NCBI RefSeq assembly: GCF_018070565.1
Contig: NZ_JAGPXL010000032.1
Coordinates: 1 to 64,000, forward strand
Reading direction: 5' to 3'
DNA from: Streptomyces sp. B93
GTDB lineage: Bacteria > Actinomycetota > Actinomycetes > Streptomycetales > Streptomycetaceae
Length of the DNA: 64,000 bases
In this document: positions 1 through 7,919 of the stretch, piece after piece
Position numbering within the stretch: position 1 is the stretch's first letter
Layout: each line of letters starts with the position of its first letter
Program-made: the position numbers and the translations under genes
The notes under the pieces: model-generated
What the model was told of the DNA's origin: nothing
What the model saw: the letters and a program-made list of their open reading frames with translations, nothing else
Database searches by the model: none

Positions 1-2
1 AA

Positions 3-146
3 AACGGCCGCAACAACAGCAGCATGCCCATGGTCTTCCTCGCCATCCTCCTCATCCTCACCGTCGGCATCACCATCGACCTGCTCATCTTCAGCCCACT
101 CGAACGCCACGTCCTCCGCAGCCGCGGACTGCTCGTCAGCCGGTGA
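3..146 (+). CDS. ABC transporter permease, C-terminal end (NitT/TauT type), partial
   Basis: The window opens inside this gene. The last 47 residues are readable and end at TGA 144-146. They hold one hydrophobic segment (MVFLAILLILTVGITIDLL) followed by FSPLERHVLRSRG. A last membrane helix, then Asp, then a short basic LERhvL tail is the usual end of SsuC/TauC/NitT-type inner-membrane permeases, which import sulfonate, nitrate or thiamine-precursor type solutes. The substrate cannot be told from the tail. The stop overlaps the convergent cupin gene by 11 bp. Family assignment is moderately sure; the rest of the gene lies outside the window. Confidence 0.6.
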   Translation, partial: NGRNNSSMPMVFLAILLILTVGITIDLLIFSPLERHVLRSRGLLVSR

Positions 147-876
147 CGTCGTACGACGCTGTCGTGCCCGGCAGCGTGTACTCGTCGCGGCGGCCGCACA
201 TCCCGTAGCCGCCGCGACGGCTCGGCCCGGAAACGTACGCGGTCGCCTCTTCGAGGTGGGCCGGGTCGCCGTCCGCCAGCGCGGTGAGCTGGGCGCCGGT
301 GCGTTCCGCCGCGGCCAGCGCGCCCGCGCGCCACAGCTCGCGCCAGCCGGGGACCTGGGCCCGCACCAGCCGGGCGGCGGCCCGCTGGAAGCCGCGGTAG
401 GGGCCGGCGTCCCCGGCGGCCAGGGCCTCCCGCAGCGGCAGGTACCCCTCGACGGCGAGGTCCCGGCGCCGCCGTGCCGCGGCCTCCGTGTCCGCTCCGG
501 TGCCCGGCGGCAGCGTGGCCGCGGCGGCGTAGGCCTCCGGGTCGGCGAGCACGTCGGGCGGGAAGGTGAACACGGCGTCCCCGGCCTCGGGCAGGCCGCT
601 GTTCTGCATCAGCACGGTGATGCGCAGGCCGCCGCCCTGCACCATGCGGTGCACGGTCCCCGGTGTGAACCAGGCGACCGCACCCGGTGCCAGGGGGATG
701 TCGCGGTAGCCGTCGGGGCTCAGTGTCTGCACCGCGCCCCGGCCGCCGGTGACGACGTACGCCTCCGTGCACACCAGGTGCAGGTGCGGGGTGCCGCCGC
801 AGACGCCGTCCGCGGCCTCCCAGTCGTAGGCGCTGAGGTGGGACAGACCGACGGCGCCCGGCAGCGGGTGGCTCAC
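136..876 (-). CDS. Cupin-domain protein
   Basis: The protein has 246 residues. The N-terminal half carries cupin features: GTPHLHLVCTEAYVVTGGRG (residues about 26-45) fits cupin motif 1 with two metal-type His and a Glu, and PGAVAWFTPGTVHRMV (about 58-73) fits motif 2. Cupins with this layout often bind a metal and act as sugar isomerases, dioxygenases or sensors; the substrate here is unknown. The GTG start overlaps the TGA of the upstream PmoA-like gene (GTGA), so the two are translationally coupled. A longer open frame continues upstream to 1407 but is a shadow of the PmoA-like gene. As third gene of a carbohydrate-type operon, a sugar-binding or isomerising role is the best inference. Confidence 0.75.
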   Translation of the reverse strand: MSHPLPGAVGLSHLSAYDWEAADGVCGGTPHLHLVCTEAYVVTGGRGAVQTLSPDGYRDIPLAPGAVAWFTPGTVHRMVQGGGLRITVLMQNSGLPEAGDAVFTFPPDVLADPEAYAAAATLPPGTGADTEAAARRRRDLAVEGYLPLREALAAGDAGPYRGFQRAAARLVRAQVPGWRELWRAGALAAAERTGAQLTALADGDPAHLEEATAYVSGPSRRGGYGMCGRRDEYTLPGTTASYDVTG

Positions 877-1799
877 CACGGCAGGGCCGCCAGGTGGGCG
901 CCGATCCGGTCGCGGTCCCAGGCGCCGTCCGCGACCACGATCCGGTAGCGGTAGGCGAAGGACTCGCCGGGCGGCAGTTCGAACTCCTCGAAGAAGGCCC
1001 AGGAGAACGCCACCGACGGGATCGGCTCGGCGCGTACGAACCAGTGCGAGGGGTGGATCGCGGTCCGCTCGTCGAGGTTCTCCGGGGCGTGCGCGAAGAC
1101 AAGGGTGGAGTGCGCGTCGACCTCGTCGTGCTCGGCGGTGAAGGCGAGCCACGGGCCCTGGCCGCCCATCAGTTCCGCGGCTCCGGCATCGGTGCCGGGG
1201 GCGAGGACGCGTCCGCCGGTGAAGTCGCGTGGGCCGCGCCACTGGAGGCCGGTGTACCCGGCGAGTTCCCGGCCCGCCGTGGTCGGGGAGCCGAAGCGCA
1301 GGGGTTCGGTGCGGAGGTTGGTGAGGTGGATCGACCAGTCCAGCGCCCAGGCACCGGCGTCCTCGTCGACGGAGTGGACCAGGAGTCCGCGCCGTTCGCG
1401 GGCCCACTGCGCGCCGCCGTGCGCGACCCAGGTCAGGTTCTCGGTCACGGCGCAGCGGTCGTCGGTCGCCGTCAGCGCGTCGAAGCCGTCGTGCCGCATC
1501 GAGCCGACCCGCTCCGGCAGGGCGAGGTAGCCCTCGCCGTGGACGTAGGAGTTGCCGCCCCAGAAGTTCTGGCCGGAGAGGTGGCTCGCGGTCATCTGGA
1601 GGCCCTTGTGCCAGCGGTGGTCGCTCGGCCGGTACCCGGTCACGGTGCGCCCGGCGAGAGTGCGCACCGGGTGGGCGTAGGGCTTGCGGGACTCGAAGGG
1701 GTCGGGGTCGGGGCGGTAGACGTAGCGGAGGATCTCGGTGCCGCCCGGCGCCGTGACCGTGATGTGCTCGCCGGGCGCGTGGCCGACGCGGATGCTCAT
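873..1799 (-). CDS. PmoA-like (DUF6807) family protein
   Basis: The protein has 308 residues and shows the hallmarks of the PmoA/DUF6807 family seen in sugar-catabolic operons: SDHRWHKGLQMT (about residue 60), NFWGGNSYVHGEGY, and a C-terminal HPSHWFVRAEPIPSVAFSWAFFEE. The family name comes from methane-oxidation loci, but actinobacterial members usually sit beside Gfo/Idh/MocA dehydrogenases, as here. The fold is thought to be galactose-mutarotase-like; no reaction is established. ATG 1799 overlaps the TGA of the upstream oxidoreductase (ATGA) and its own stop overlaps the cupin start, so three genes form one coupled operon. Confidence 0.8.
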   Translation of the reverse strand: MSIRVGHAPGEHITVTAPGGTEILRYVYRPDPDPFESRKPYAHPVRTLAGRTVTGYRPSDHRWHKGLQMTASHLSGQNFWGGNSYVHGEGYLALPERVGSMRHDGFDALTATDDRCAVTENLTWVAHGGAQWARERRGLLVHSVDEDAGAWALDWSIHLTNLRTEPLRFGSPTTAGRELAGYTGLQWRGPRDFTGGRVLAPGTDAGAAELMGGQGPWLAFTAEHDEVDAHSTLVFAHAPENLDERTAIHPSHWFVRAEPIPSVAFSWAFFEEFELPPGESFAYRYRIVVADGAWDRDRIGAHLAALPW

Positions 1800-2929
1800 G
1801 CGTGCTCCTTCGGGTCCTTCGGGTCCTTCGGGGCCCAGTCGGGGTGGCCGCCGTGCATGGCCGCGTGGAAGGGGTCGCCGGGGCGGATCTCCCCGGCCGG
1901 CACGGGGCGGCCGGTGAACGCCGACTTGTACAGCGCGGCGGCGAACTCCAGCGTGGCGCGGGCGTCAGGGCCGCTGCCCGGGGGCCGGGTGCCGCTGTCG
2001 TAGGCGTCGAGGAGGGCGCCGAGCTGGGCGGTGTGCGAGCTGGGCACGTCGGTGGCGGGGGCGCGCCAGGCGGCGGCGCGGGCGGGGGCGACGTGCGGGG
2101 CGGGGGTGTAGGTCCAGTCGTCGTTGCGGTGCCCGTAGAGGTGGGTGAGTTCGACGGTGGCGTCGGCGCAGTCGACGCGGACCCGGCTGACCTCGTCCGG
2201 GGAGAGGACGCTGTTGACGACGGTGGCCAGGGCGCCGTTCGCGAACCGCACCAGGGCGGTGGAGACGTCCTCGCTCTCGGTGTCGTGGACCAGCCGCGCC
2301 GCCATGGCCCGTACCTCCGTCCACTCGCCGAGCAGGTGGAGCAGCAGGTCGTACTGGTGGATGCCGTGCCCCATGGTGGGCCCGCCGCCCTCGCTGGCCC
2401 AGCGTCCGCGCCAGGGCACCGCGTAGTACGCGGCGTCCCGGTGCCAGGTCGTCTGGCAGTGTGCGACCAGCGGGGCGCCCAGCTCGCCGCTGGCGATCAG
2501 TTCGCGTGCGTGGACCGCGCCGGAGCCGTAGCGGTGCTGGAAGACGACGGACGCGTACGCCCCCGAGGCCTCCTCGGCCGCCGCTATCTCGTCGTACTCG
2601 GCGAGGGACAGGACGAGCGGCTTCTCGCAGAGCACCCAGGCGCCCGCCTTGAGCGCCGCCACCGTCTGCTCCCGGTGCAGCGACGGCGGTGTGCCGATGA
2701 GGACCAGATCGGGGCGTACGGCGTCCAGCATCGCCGCCATGGAGGTGTACCCGGCGACGTCGTCGCCCGCGAGGGCGCGGAAGGCGGCGAGTCTGCCTTC
2801 GTCGACGTCGACGGCGGCGACCAGCTCGGTGCGGTCGGCGTGCTCCCGGAGCGCGGTCAGATGGCTGCCCACGACGATGGCGCCGGTGCCGACGACGGCG
2901 ACGCGGCGGCGGACGGGAGAGGGTGACAT
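1796..2929 (-). CDS. Gfo/Idh/MocA family oxidoreductase
   Basis: The protein has 377 residues and is a probable NAD(P)-dependent sugar or cyclitol dehydrogenase. The N-terminal Rossmann motif is VAVVGTGAIVVGSH (residues about 8-21). The family's EKP catalytic motif is present as LCEKPLVLSLAEYDEI (about 98-113), and HGIHQYDLLLHLLG carries the usual C-terminal-domain His and Asp. ATG 2929 was chosen over an upstream in-frame start at 3037 because AGGAG lies 7 bases before it and the Rossmann domain starts directly after. First gene of the oxidoreductase-PmoA-cupin operon. An inverted repeat with a LacI-type AAGCGCTT core lies 32-68 bp upstream, suggesting substrate-inducible repression. Confidence 0.88.
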   Translation of the reverse strand: MSPSPVRRRVAVVGTGAIVVGSHLTALREHADRTELVAAVDVDEGRLAAFRALAGDDVAGYTSMAAMLDAVRPDLVLIGTPPSLHREQTVAALKAGAWVLCEKPLVLSLAEYDEIAAAEEASGAYASVVFQHRYGSGAVHARELIASGELGAPLVAHCQTTWHRDAAYYAVPWRGRWASEGGGPTMGHGIHQYDLLLHLLGEWTEVRAMAARLVHDTESEDVSTALVRFANGALATVVNSVLSPDEVSRVRVDCADATVELTHLYGHRNDDWTYTPAPHVAPARAAAWRAPATDVPSSHTAQLGALLDAYDSGTRPPGSGPDARATLEFAAALYKSAFTGRPVPAGEIRPGDPFHAAMHGGHPDWAPKDPKDPKEHA

Positions 2930-2960
2930 GCGGCGCTCCTCGGACGGCCGGGTGACACAC

Positions 2961-2997
2961 CTGGCGGCAAGCACGGATAGAAAGCGCTTGCCGCCAG
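2961..2997. promoter_or_regulatory. Long inverted repeat with LacI-type AAGCGCTT core
   Basis: CTGGCGGCAAGC (2961-2972) and GCTTGCCGCCAG (2986-2997) are perfect 12-bp inverted arms separated by 13 bases. The right arm overlaps the octamer AAGCGCTT (2982-2989), a palindrome typical of LacI/GalR-family operators. The element starts 32 bp upstream of the oxidoreductase ATG, where an operator would control the sugar operon. It could instead form a leader hairpin in the mRNA. The rest of 2930-3250 holds nothing else I recognise beyond the ribosome binding site of the next gene. Confidence 0.55.
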
Positions 2998-3250
2998 GGT
3001 TACGGGGAGACCCTAGGCGCCCCCTCCGGGCCGTCACAAGCCCCCCGGCGTCGATCGCCGTCCCGGGCGGCTCCGCACGGGCCCCCCGAGGTCACCCGAA
3101 GTAGTGACGGTGGCGCCCCAACCGCAGTAGGACCTCCGCGAACATCACCCGAGCGGGTACGTGATCAAGCACGGAGGACCGGCGTTCTCCGGGTACGGAC
3201 CGCCGACGGAAAGGGGCGGCGCCGGACGGACGGCAAGGAGAGACGAGACG

Positions 3251-4123
3251 ATGAGCACGACCAGCCCCCTCACACAGCAGGCGCGGCCCCGGACCGTACT
3301 CGTGGACGGCGCCCGGGTCGCCTGCTGGGAGTCGGGACCGCGGGACGGCGAGCCGGTGCTGCTGCTGCACGGCTACCCCTCCGACCACCACTCCTGGGAC
3401 CACCAGATCCCGGTGCTGTCCCTGACCCACCGGGTGATCGCGCCGGACCTCCTCGGCTGGGGCGCGTCCGAGCAGCCGCTGCACCTCGCCTACGACTACG
3501 ACACCGAGGTGGAGCGGCTCGGCCGCCTGCTGGACGCGCTCGGTCTTGACGCCGTCACGCTCGTCGGCCACGACTACGGGGGCTTCCTCTCCCTCGGCTT
3601 CACCCAGACCCACCCCGGCCGGGTGCGCAGGCTGGCCATCCTCAACAGCCGCTCCCACGCCACGTTCGTCCCCCACTGGCGGGCCCTGTTCGACCTGTTC
3701 ACCCTGGCCGGACGCACGCCCGTGCTCAGGTCGCTCACCCAGCGGCTGCCGTTCCCGCTGCTGCACCGCTGGGCCTTCGGACCGCTCGTTGAGACCGGCG
3801 CCGTCGACAGCGACGTGATGGCCGCCCACCTCGACCATGTGCGCCCCCTGGCAACCCGCCGCTGGCTGGTCCGCTTCTACGGCCACTACCGCACCGCGCC
3901 GCGCGCCGAACTGCGCCAGCGGCTGGGCCAGGTCACCTGCCCCACCGCGGTCATCTGGGGCCGCCGGGACAAGTACCTGAGCCCGGCCATCGCCATGGAC
4001 CTGGCCGCCCGCGTCCCGGGCGCCGAGCTGACGATGGTCGACGACGCCGGTCACTGGGTGATGGACGAGCGCCCGGCCGAGGTCAACACCGCGCTGGAAC
4101 GGCTCCTCGGCCGGGACGCCTGA
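3251..4123 (+). CDS. Alpha/beta hydrolase (epoxide hydrolase / haloalkane dehalogenase-like)
   Basis: The protein has 290 residues. HGYPSDHHSWDHQ (about residues 39-51) supplies the HGxP oxyanion motif. The nucleophile elbow reads VGHDYGG (about 106-112), so the nucleophile is Asp rather than Ser, as in soluble epoxide hydrolases and haloalkane dehalogenases. The catalytic His sits in DDAGHWVMDERP near the C-terminus. The reaction is expected to be hydrolysis through an alkyl-ester intermediate; the substrate is unknown. ATG 3251 follows AAGGAG by about 10 bases; the in-frame start at 3161 lacks this. It is monocistronic and convergent with the ABC gene, with only 5 bases between the stops. 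Confidence 0.85.
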   Translation: MSTTSPLTQQARPRTVLVDGARVACWESGPRDGEPVLLLHGYPSDHHSWDHQIPVLSLTHRVIAPDLLGWGASEQPLHLAYDYDTEVERLGRLLDALGLDAVTLVGHDYGGFLSLGFTQTHPGRVRRLAILNSRSHATFVPHWRALFDLFTLAGRTPVLRSLTQRLPFPLLHRWAFGPLVETGAVDSDVMAAHLDHVRPLATRRWLVRFYGHYRTAPRAELRQRLGQVTCPTAVIWGRRDKYLSPAIAMDLAARVPGAELTMVDDAGHWVMDERPAEVNTALERLLGRDA

Positions 4124-4128
4124 CCGGC

Positions 4129-6165
4129 TCAGCGGGCCGCCACCGCCAGGACCCGGGCGAGGGCGCCGTCCGGACGGGACGTCAGCTCCTCCCAGGTGCC
4201 CTGCTCCACGATCCGCCCGTCCTCCAGTACGGCGATGCGGTCGGCACGGCGGATGGTGGCGGGGCGGTGCGCGATGACGACGGTGGTGCGCTCCGGGTGG
4301 GCGAGGGCGGCGGCGAGTTCGGCGTCCCCGGTGTTGTCGAGGTGCGCGGTGGTCTCGTCCAGGACGAGCACCCGGGGCTCGGCGAGCAGCGCACGGGCGA
4401 GGGCGATACGGGCCCGCTGTCCCCCGGAGAGGGTCGCGCCTCGCTCACCGACAAGGGTGTCCAGGGACGCGACCCGGTCGATCCCGCACAGCCGTGCGAC
4501 ACGGACGAGGCGCTCCTCGTCGGCATCGGGCGCGGCCAGCCGCAGGTTGTCGGCGAGGGTGCCGTGGAACAGGGGGGCGTCCTGACCGACGACGGCGACG
4601 GCGGAGCGCAGGTCGGCGTCGGTGAGGTGGCGCAGGTCGACGACGGTCCCGGCGGTCGTGCCGGGCTCTGCGGTGCCGACGGGGTCTGCGGTGCCGGCGG
4701 GGTCGCCCGTCCCGGCGGCCCCTGCCGTCGCGCCGCCCGGCCCACCAGCCCTGCCGATCCCGGCAACCCCACCCAGCGCACCCCCCGACCCACTGGCCCT
4801 GCCGATCCCGGCAGCCCCACCCAGCGCGCCCCCCGACCCACCGGCCCTGCCGATCCCGGCAGCCCCATCCGTCCCCCCACCTGTCGCACCGGCCCCGGCG
4901 ATCTCCCCGGCCCCGGCGCTCCCGCCACTCCCGCCCCCCGTCTCAGCGACCAGCTGCACCGCTCCCTCCCCCGGATCCCAGAACCGCGCCAGCAGGTGTG
5001 CGCAGGTCGACTTGCCCGCCCCCGAGGTACCCACGAGGGCGAGTGTCTGTCCGGCCGGGACGGTCAGGTCGAGATGGTGGAGCACCGGGCGCTGGTCGCC
5101 GTAGCCGAAGCTCACGTCGTGCAGCCGGACGCCGAGGGGACCCGGCGGAAGGGGGCGCGGGTCGGTGGGCGGTGGAGCGAGGGCGGGTGCGTTGATCCCG
5201 GCGTCGACGCGGGCGGCGGCGGCGCGCAGGCCCATGGCCTGGCTGAGGGAGCGGGCCGACTCGGCGACCGGTCCCAGCACTGCCAGGGCGAGCGCCGTCA
5301 CGGCCGGGGCCCAGGCGCCGTCCAGCCGTCCGGCGGTGACGGCCTGGGCGGTCGCGGCGACGACACCCAGCACGGCGAGGACGATGAGCCCGTCGCGTAC
5401 GGCGGTCGCCATCGCCTCCCAGGTCACCTCGGCCCGCTGGGCCTCTCCCAGCCGTCGCCCCTGCCGGGCGAGCCGGGCCCGGCGCCGCGGCAGGGCGCCG
5501 AAGGCGAGGAGTTCGCGCAGCCCGTCCACGGTCTCCACGGTGTCCGCGGACAGTTCGGCGGCGGCCTGCCGGGTACGGGCGCCGCGCGTGGTCCGTCCGC
5601 GGGCGTCCGCGAACGGCGCCACGGCCAGCAGCGCGGCGACCGGTACGACGGCGGCCAGCAGCCAGGGCTCCACCGCGGCCAGCACCACCGTGCCGCCCGC
5701 GAACACCGCCCCGGAGGCGAGGAGTTGGGCGGTGGTGTGAGCGTAGAAGAACTCCAGCGCCTCCACGTCGGCCATGGCGGTGGCGGCCAGGTCGCCGCTG
5801 CGTCTCCCGGCCACCCGGGCGGGGGCGCTGCGGGCGAGCCCGTCGAAGACGCGCACCCGCAGTCCGGCGAGGATGCGGTAGGCGAGGTCGTGCGAGAGGT
5901 CCATCTCCCGCCAGGTCGTCAGGGCCCGCAGCACGACGAGGGCGGCGAGCGCCGCGACGGTGCCGGGCGAGGGGGCGTGGCCGGAGGCGACTGCGGTGCC
6001 GACGGTGTGCGCGGCGAGGGTCACCAGCGCGACCAGGGAGGTCTGTTCGACCAGGGCGGCGGCGCAGGTGCGGGCGATCATGGCACGGTGTCCGGCGAGC
6101 GCGGGCAGCAGCGCGCGCAGCGATCCACGCCCTCGTGCGGCCCGTACCGGTTCAGCGGTGTTCAT
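4129..6165 (-). CDS. ABC transporter permease/ATP-binding protein (exporter half 2)
   Basis: The protein has 678 residues: an N-terminal six-helix exporter domain (about 1-310) and a C-terminal nucleotide-binding domain with Walker A GTSGAGKST, signature LSGGQRARIALARAL and Walker B VLVLDETTAHLD. It is the last gene of the RiPP operon and its ATG overlaps the stop of the other half-transporter (ATGA), so the pair probably forms a heterodimeric CydDC/MsbA-like exporter. Between Walker A and the Q-loop (VGQDAPLF) there is an insert of about 105 residues rich in Gly, Ala and Ser, including a 16-residue repeat encoded by 48-bp units. That is odd for an NBD, where this stretch is normally short. 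Most likely role: export of the modified peptide. Confidence 0.85.
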   Translation of the reverse strand: MNTAEPVRAARGRGSLRALLPALAGHRAMIARTCAAALVEQTSLVALVTLAAHTVGTAVASGHAPSPGTVAALAALVVLRALTTWREMDLSHDLAYRILAGLRVRVFDGLARSAPARVAGRRSGDLAATAMADVEALEFFYAHTTAQLLASGAVFAGGTVVLAAVEPWLLAAVVPVAALLAVAPFADARGRTTRGARTRQAAAELSADTVETVDGLRELLAFGALPRRRARLARQGRRLGEAQRAEVTWEAMATAVRDGLIVLAVLGVVAATAQAVTAGRLDGAWAPAVTALALAVLGPVAESARSLSQAMGLRAAAARVDAGINAPALAPPPTDPRPLPPGPLGVRLHDVSFGYGDQRPVLHHLDLTVPAGQTLALVGTSGAGKSTCAHLLARFWDPGEGAVQLVAETGGGSGGSAGAGEIAGAGATGGGTDGAAGIGRAGGSGGALGGAAGIGRASGSGGALGGVAGIGRAGGPGGATAGAAGTGDPAGTADPVGTAEPGTTAGTVVDLRHLTDADLRSAVAVVGQDAPLFHGTLADNLRLAAPDADEERLVRVARLCGIDRVASLDTLVGERGATLSGGQRARIALARALLAEPRVLVLDETTAHLDNTGDAELAAALAHPERTTVVIAHRPATIRRADRIAVLEDGRIVEQGTWEELTSRPDGALARVLAVAAR
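4748..4873. repeat. 48-bp tandem repeats inside the ABC ATPase domain
   Basis: Two near-identical 48-bp units (4748-4795 and 4796-4843) and a partial third (from 4844) begin gccctgccgatcccggca. Being a multiple of three, they keep frame and encode a repeated Gly/Ala/Ser-rich 16-mer containing GGSGGALGG and AGIGRA. They form the core of the linker inserted between Walker A and the Q-loop of the exporter. The unit number probably varies by slippage between strains. Confidence 0.85.
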
Positions 6166-7919
6166 ACGGCGAGCCCCTTCCCGGAGATCCCGGAGGTCCC
6201 GGAGGCGAGTCCCGCCACGGCGAGCCGGGCGTAGAGCCCTCCGGCGGCGACGAGGTCGGGGTGTTCCCCGATGGCGTCCACGCGTCCGCCGTCCAGGACG
6301 ACGATGCTGTCGGCGTGCCGTACGGCGGCCAGCCGGTGGGCGACGACGAGGACGGTCCGCCCGCCCGACACGGCGGTCAGGTCCCTCACGATGTCCGCCT
6401 CCCGGCGGGCGTCGACGGCGCTGGTGGCCTCGTCGAGGACGAGCACCCGGGCGTCGGCGAGCAGGGCCCGCGCGAGGGCGAGCCGTTGCCGCTGGCCGCC
6501 GGAGAGGGTGGCGCCGCGTTCGCCGAGGACGGTGGCGTAGCCGTCGGGGAGGTCGCTGATCTCGTCGTGGATCCCGGCGGTGCGGGCGGCGTCGACGAGG
6601 TCGGCGTCGGTGGCGTCGGGGCGGGCCAGGCGCAGGTTGTCGGCGATGGTGGCGTGGAAGAGGTAGGTCTCCTGGGAGACGACGGCGATGCCGTGCCGCA
6701 GCGCGTCGAGGGCGTAGGCGCCGGTGTCGAGGCCGTCGACGGTGATCCGCCCGGCCTGGGGGTCGTGGTGGCGCAGCAGCAGCGCGAGCAGGGTGGACTT
6801 GCCCGCGCCGGAGGGGCCGACGACGGCGGTGGTGCGTCCGGCGGCGGCGGTGAAGGTGACGCCGCGCAGGGTGGGCCGTTCGGCGCCGGGGTAGGTGAAC
6901 CCGACGTTCTCGAAGCGTACTTCGGGCGCGGCCGGCCAGTCGGCGGGCGTGGTGCCGGTGTCGGGGACGGCGGGCTTCGCGGTGCGCAGGGCGGTGATCC
7001 CGTCGGCGGCGGAGACGCCGAGGTATCCGGCGTGCCATTCGCGGGCCAGGTCGCGCACGGGCCGGAAGCACTCCCCGGCCAGCAGCAGCACCAGGTAGGT
7101 GCCGGTGGCCCCGGTGCCGCCGGTGACCGCCGCCCAGCAGGCCAGCAGGGCGGCGGCCGTGGTGCCGCCCTGGACGGCGAGGTCGGTGATGCCGGTGTCG
7201 GCGAGGGAGACGCGGAGCTTGGCGACGGTGGCCCGGTGCAGTTCGGCCGACCTTTGCTCCAGTCGGCGCCGGGTGCGTGCCACGGCGCCCGCGGCGCGCA
7301 GCGCCGGCATGCCCTGGAGGGCTTCGAGGTAGTCGGCGCCGAGTGCTTCGTAGGTGTCCCAGTGTTCCTTGCCGCGGCGGGCGAGCAGCCGGTCCCAGGC
7401 GCGTGGTCCGGCGAGGGCGAGCAGCAGGGCGGGGGCGAGCCCGAGCAGGGCGCGCGGCTCGATCACGGCGACGGCGGTGAGCAGCAGGGGTGGTGCGGCG
7501 AGGGTGACGAGGAGTTGGGGCAGGTAGCGGGAGACGTAGGCGTCGACGCCTTCGACGCCGTCGACAAGGGTGGTGCGGACGGCTCCGGCGCGGGCGGCGG
7601 TCAGCTGGGCGGGGCCGAGGCGGCCGAGGTGGGCGAGGAGTTCGTCGCGCAGCCGGACCCGGACCCGGGCCCCGGCGCGGGCGGCGGTGCGCCGCTGGGC
7701 GTAGCTCAGTCCGGCGCGGACGGCGACGGTGGCGGCGATCGCGGTGAGCAGCGCGGGCAGCGGTCCGCTGGCGCCGCCCGCGATGGCGGCGAGCGCGTGG
7801 GCGAGCAGCACGGCCTGGGCGAGCCAGGTGGCGGTGACGGCGCCTTGCAGCAGGGTGGCCGCGAGCAGCGTGCGCCGTGCGTGTCGGGCGGCGCGGCGCA
7901 GCTCCGGGTGGACGATCAC
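6162..7919 (-). CDS. ABC transporter permease/ATP-binding protein (exporter half 1)
   Basis: The protein has 585 residues: a type IV exporter membrane domain (about 1-320) and an NBD with Walker A GPSGAGKST, signature LSGGQRQRLALARALL and Walker B VLVLDEATSAVD. Motifs are complete, so it should hydrolyse ATP. GTG 7919 overlaps the TGA of the SagB-like gene (GTGA); the open frame continues upstream to 8054 but that part is a shadow of the SagB-like gene. It is coupled to the second half-transporter. CydD-like heterodimeric exporters are common in RiPP clusters, where they move the mature peptide out of the cell. Confidence 0.85.
   Translation of the reverse strand: MIVHPELRRAARHARRTLLAATLLQGAVTATWLAQAVLLAHALAAIAGGASGPLPALLTAIAATVAVRAGLSYAQRRTAARAGARVRVRLRDELLAHLGRLGPAQLTAARAGAVRTTLVDGVEGVDAYVSRYLPQLLVTLAAPPLLLTAVAVIEPRALLGLAPALLLALAGPRAWDRLLARRGKEHWDTYEALGADYLEALQGMPALRAAGAVARTRRRLEQRSAELHRATVAKLRVSLADTGITDLAVQGGTTAAALLACWAAVTGGTGATGTYLVLLLAGECFRPVRDLAREWHAGYLGVSAADGITALRTAKPAVPDTGTTPADWPAAPEVRFENVGFTYPGAERPTLRGVTFTAAAGRTTAVVGPSGAGKSTLLALLLRHHDPQAGRITVDGLDTGAYALDALRHGIAVVSQETYLFHATIADNLRLARPDATDADLVDAARTAGIHDEISDLPDGYATVLGERGATLSGGQRQRLALARALLADARVLVLDEATSAVDARREADIVRDLTAVSGGRTVLVVAHRLAAVRHADSIVVLDGGRVDAIGEHPDLVAAGGLYARLAVAGLASGTSGISGKGLAV

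Noticed and set aside
6165..7071. Upstream extension of the second half-ABC gene
   Set aside because: The extension is a shadow frame of the first half-ABC gene; the real start is ATG 6165, overlapping the previous stop.
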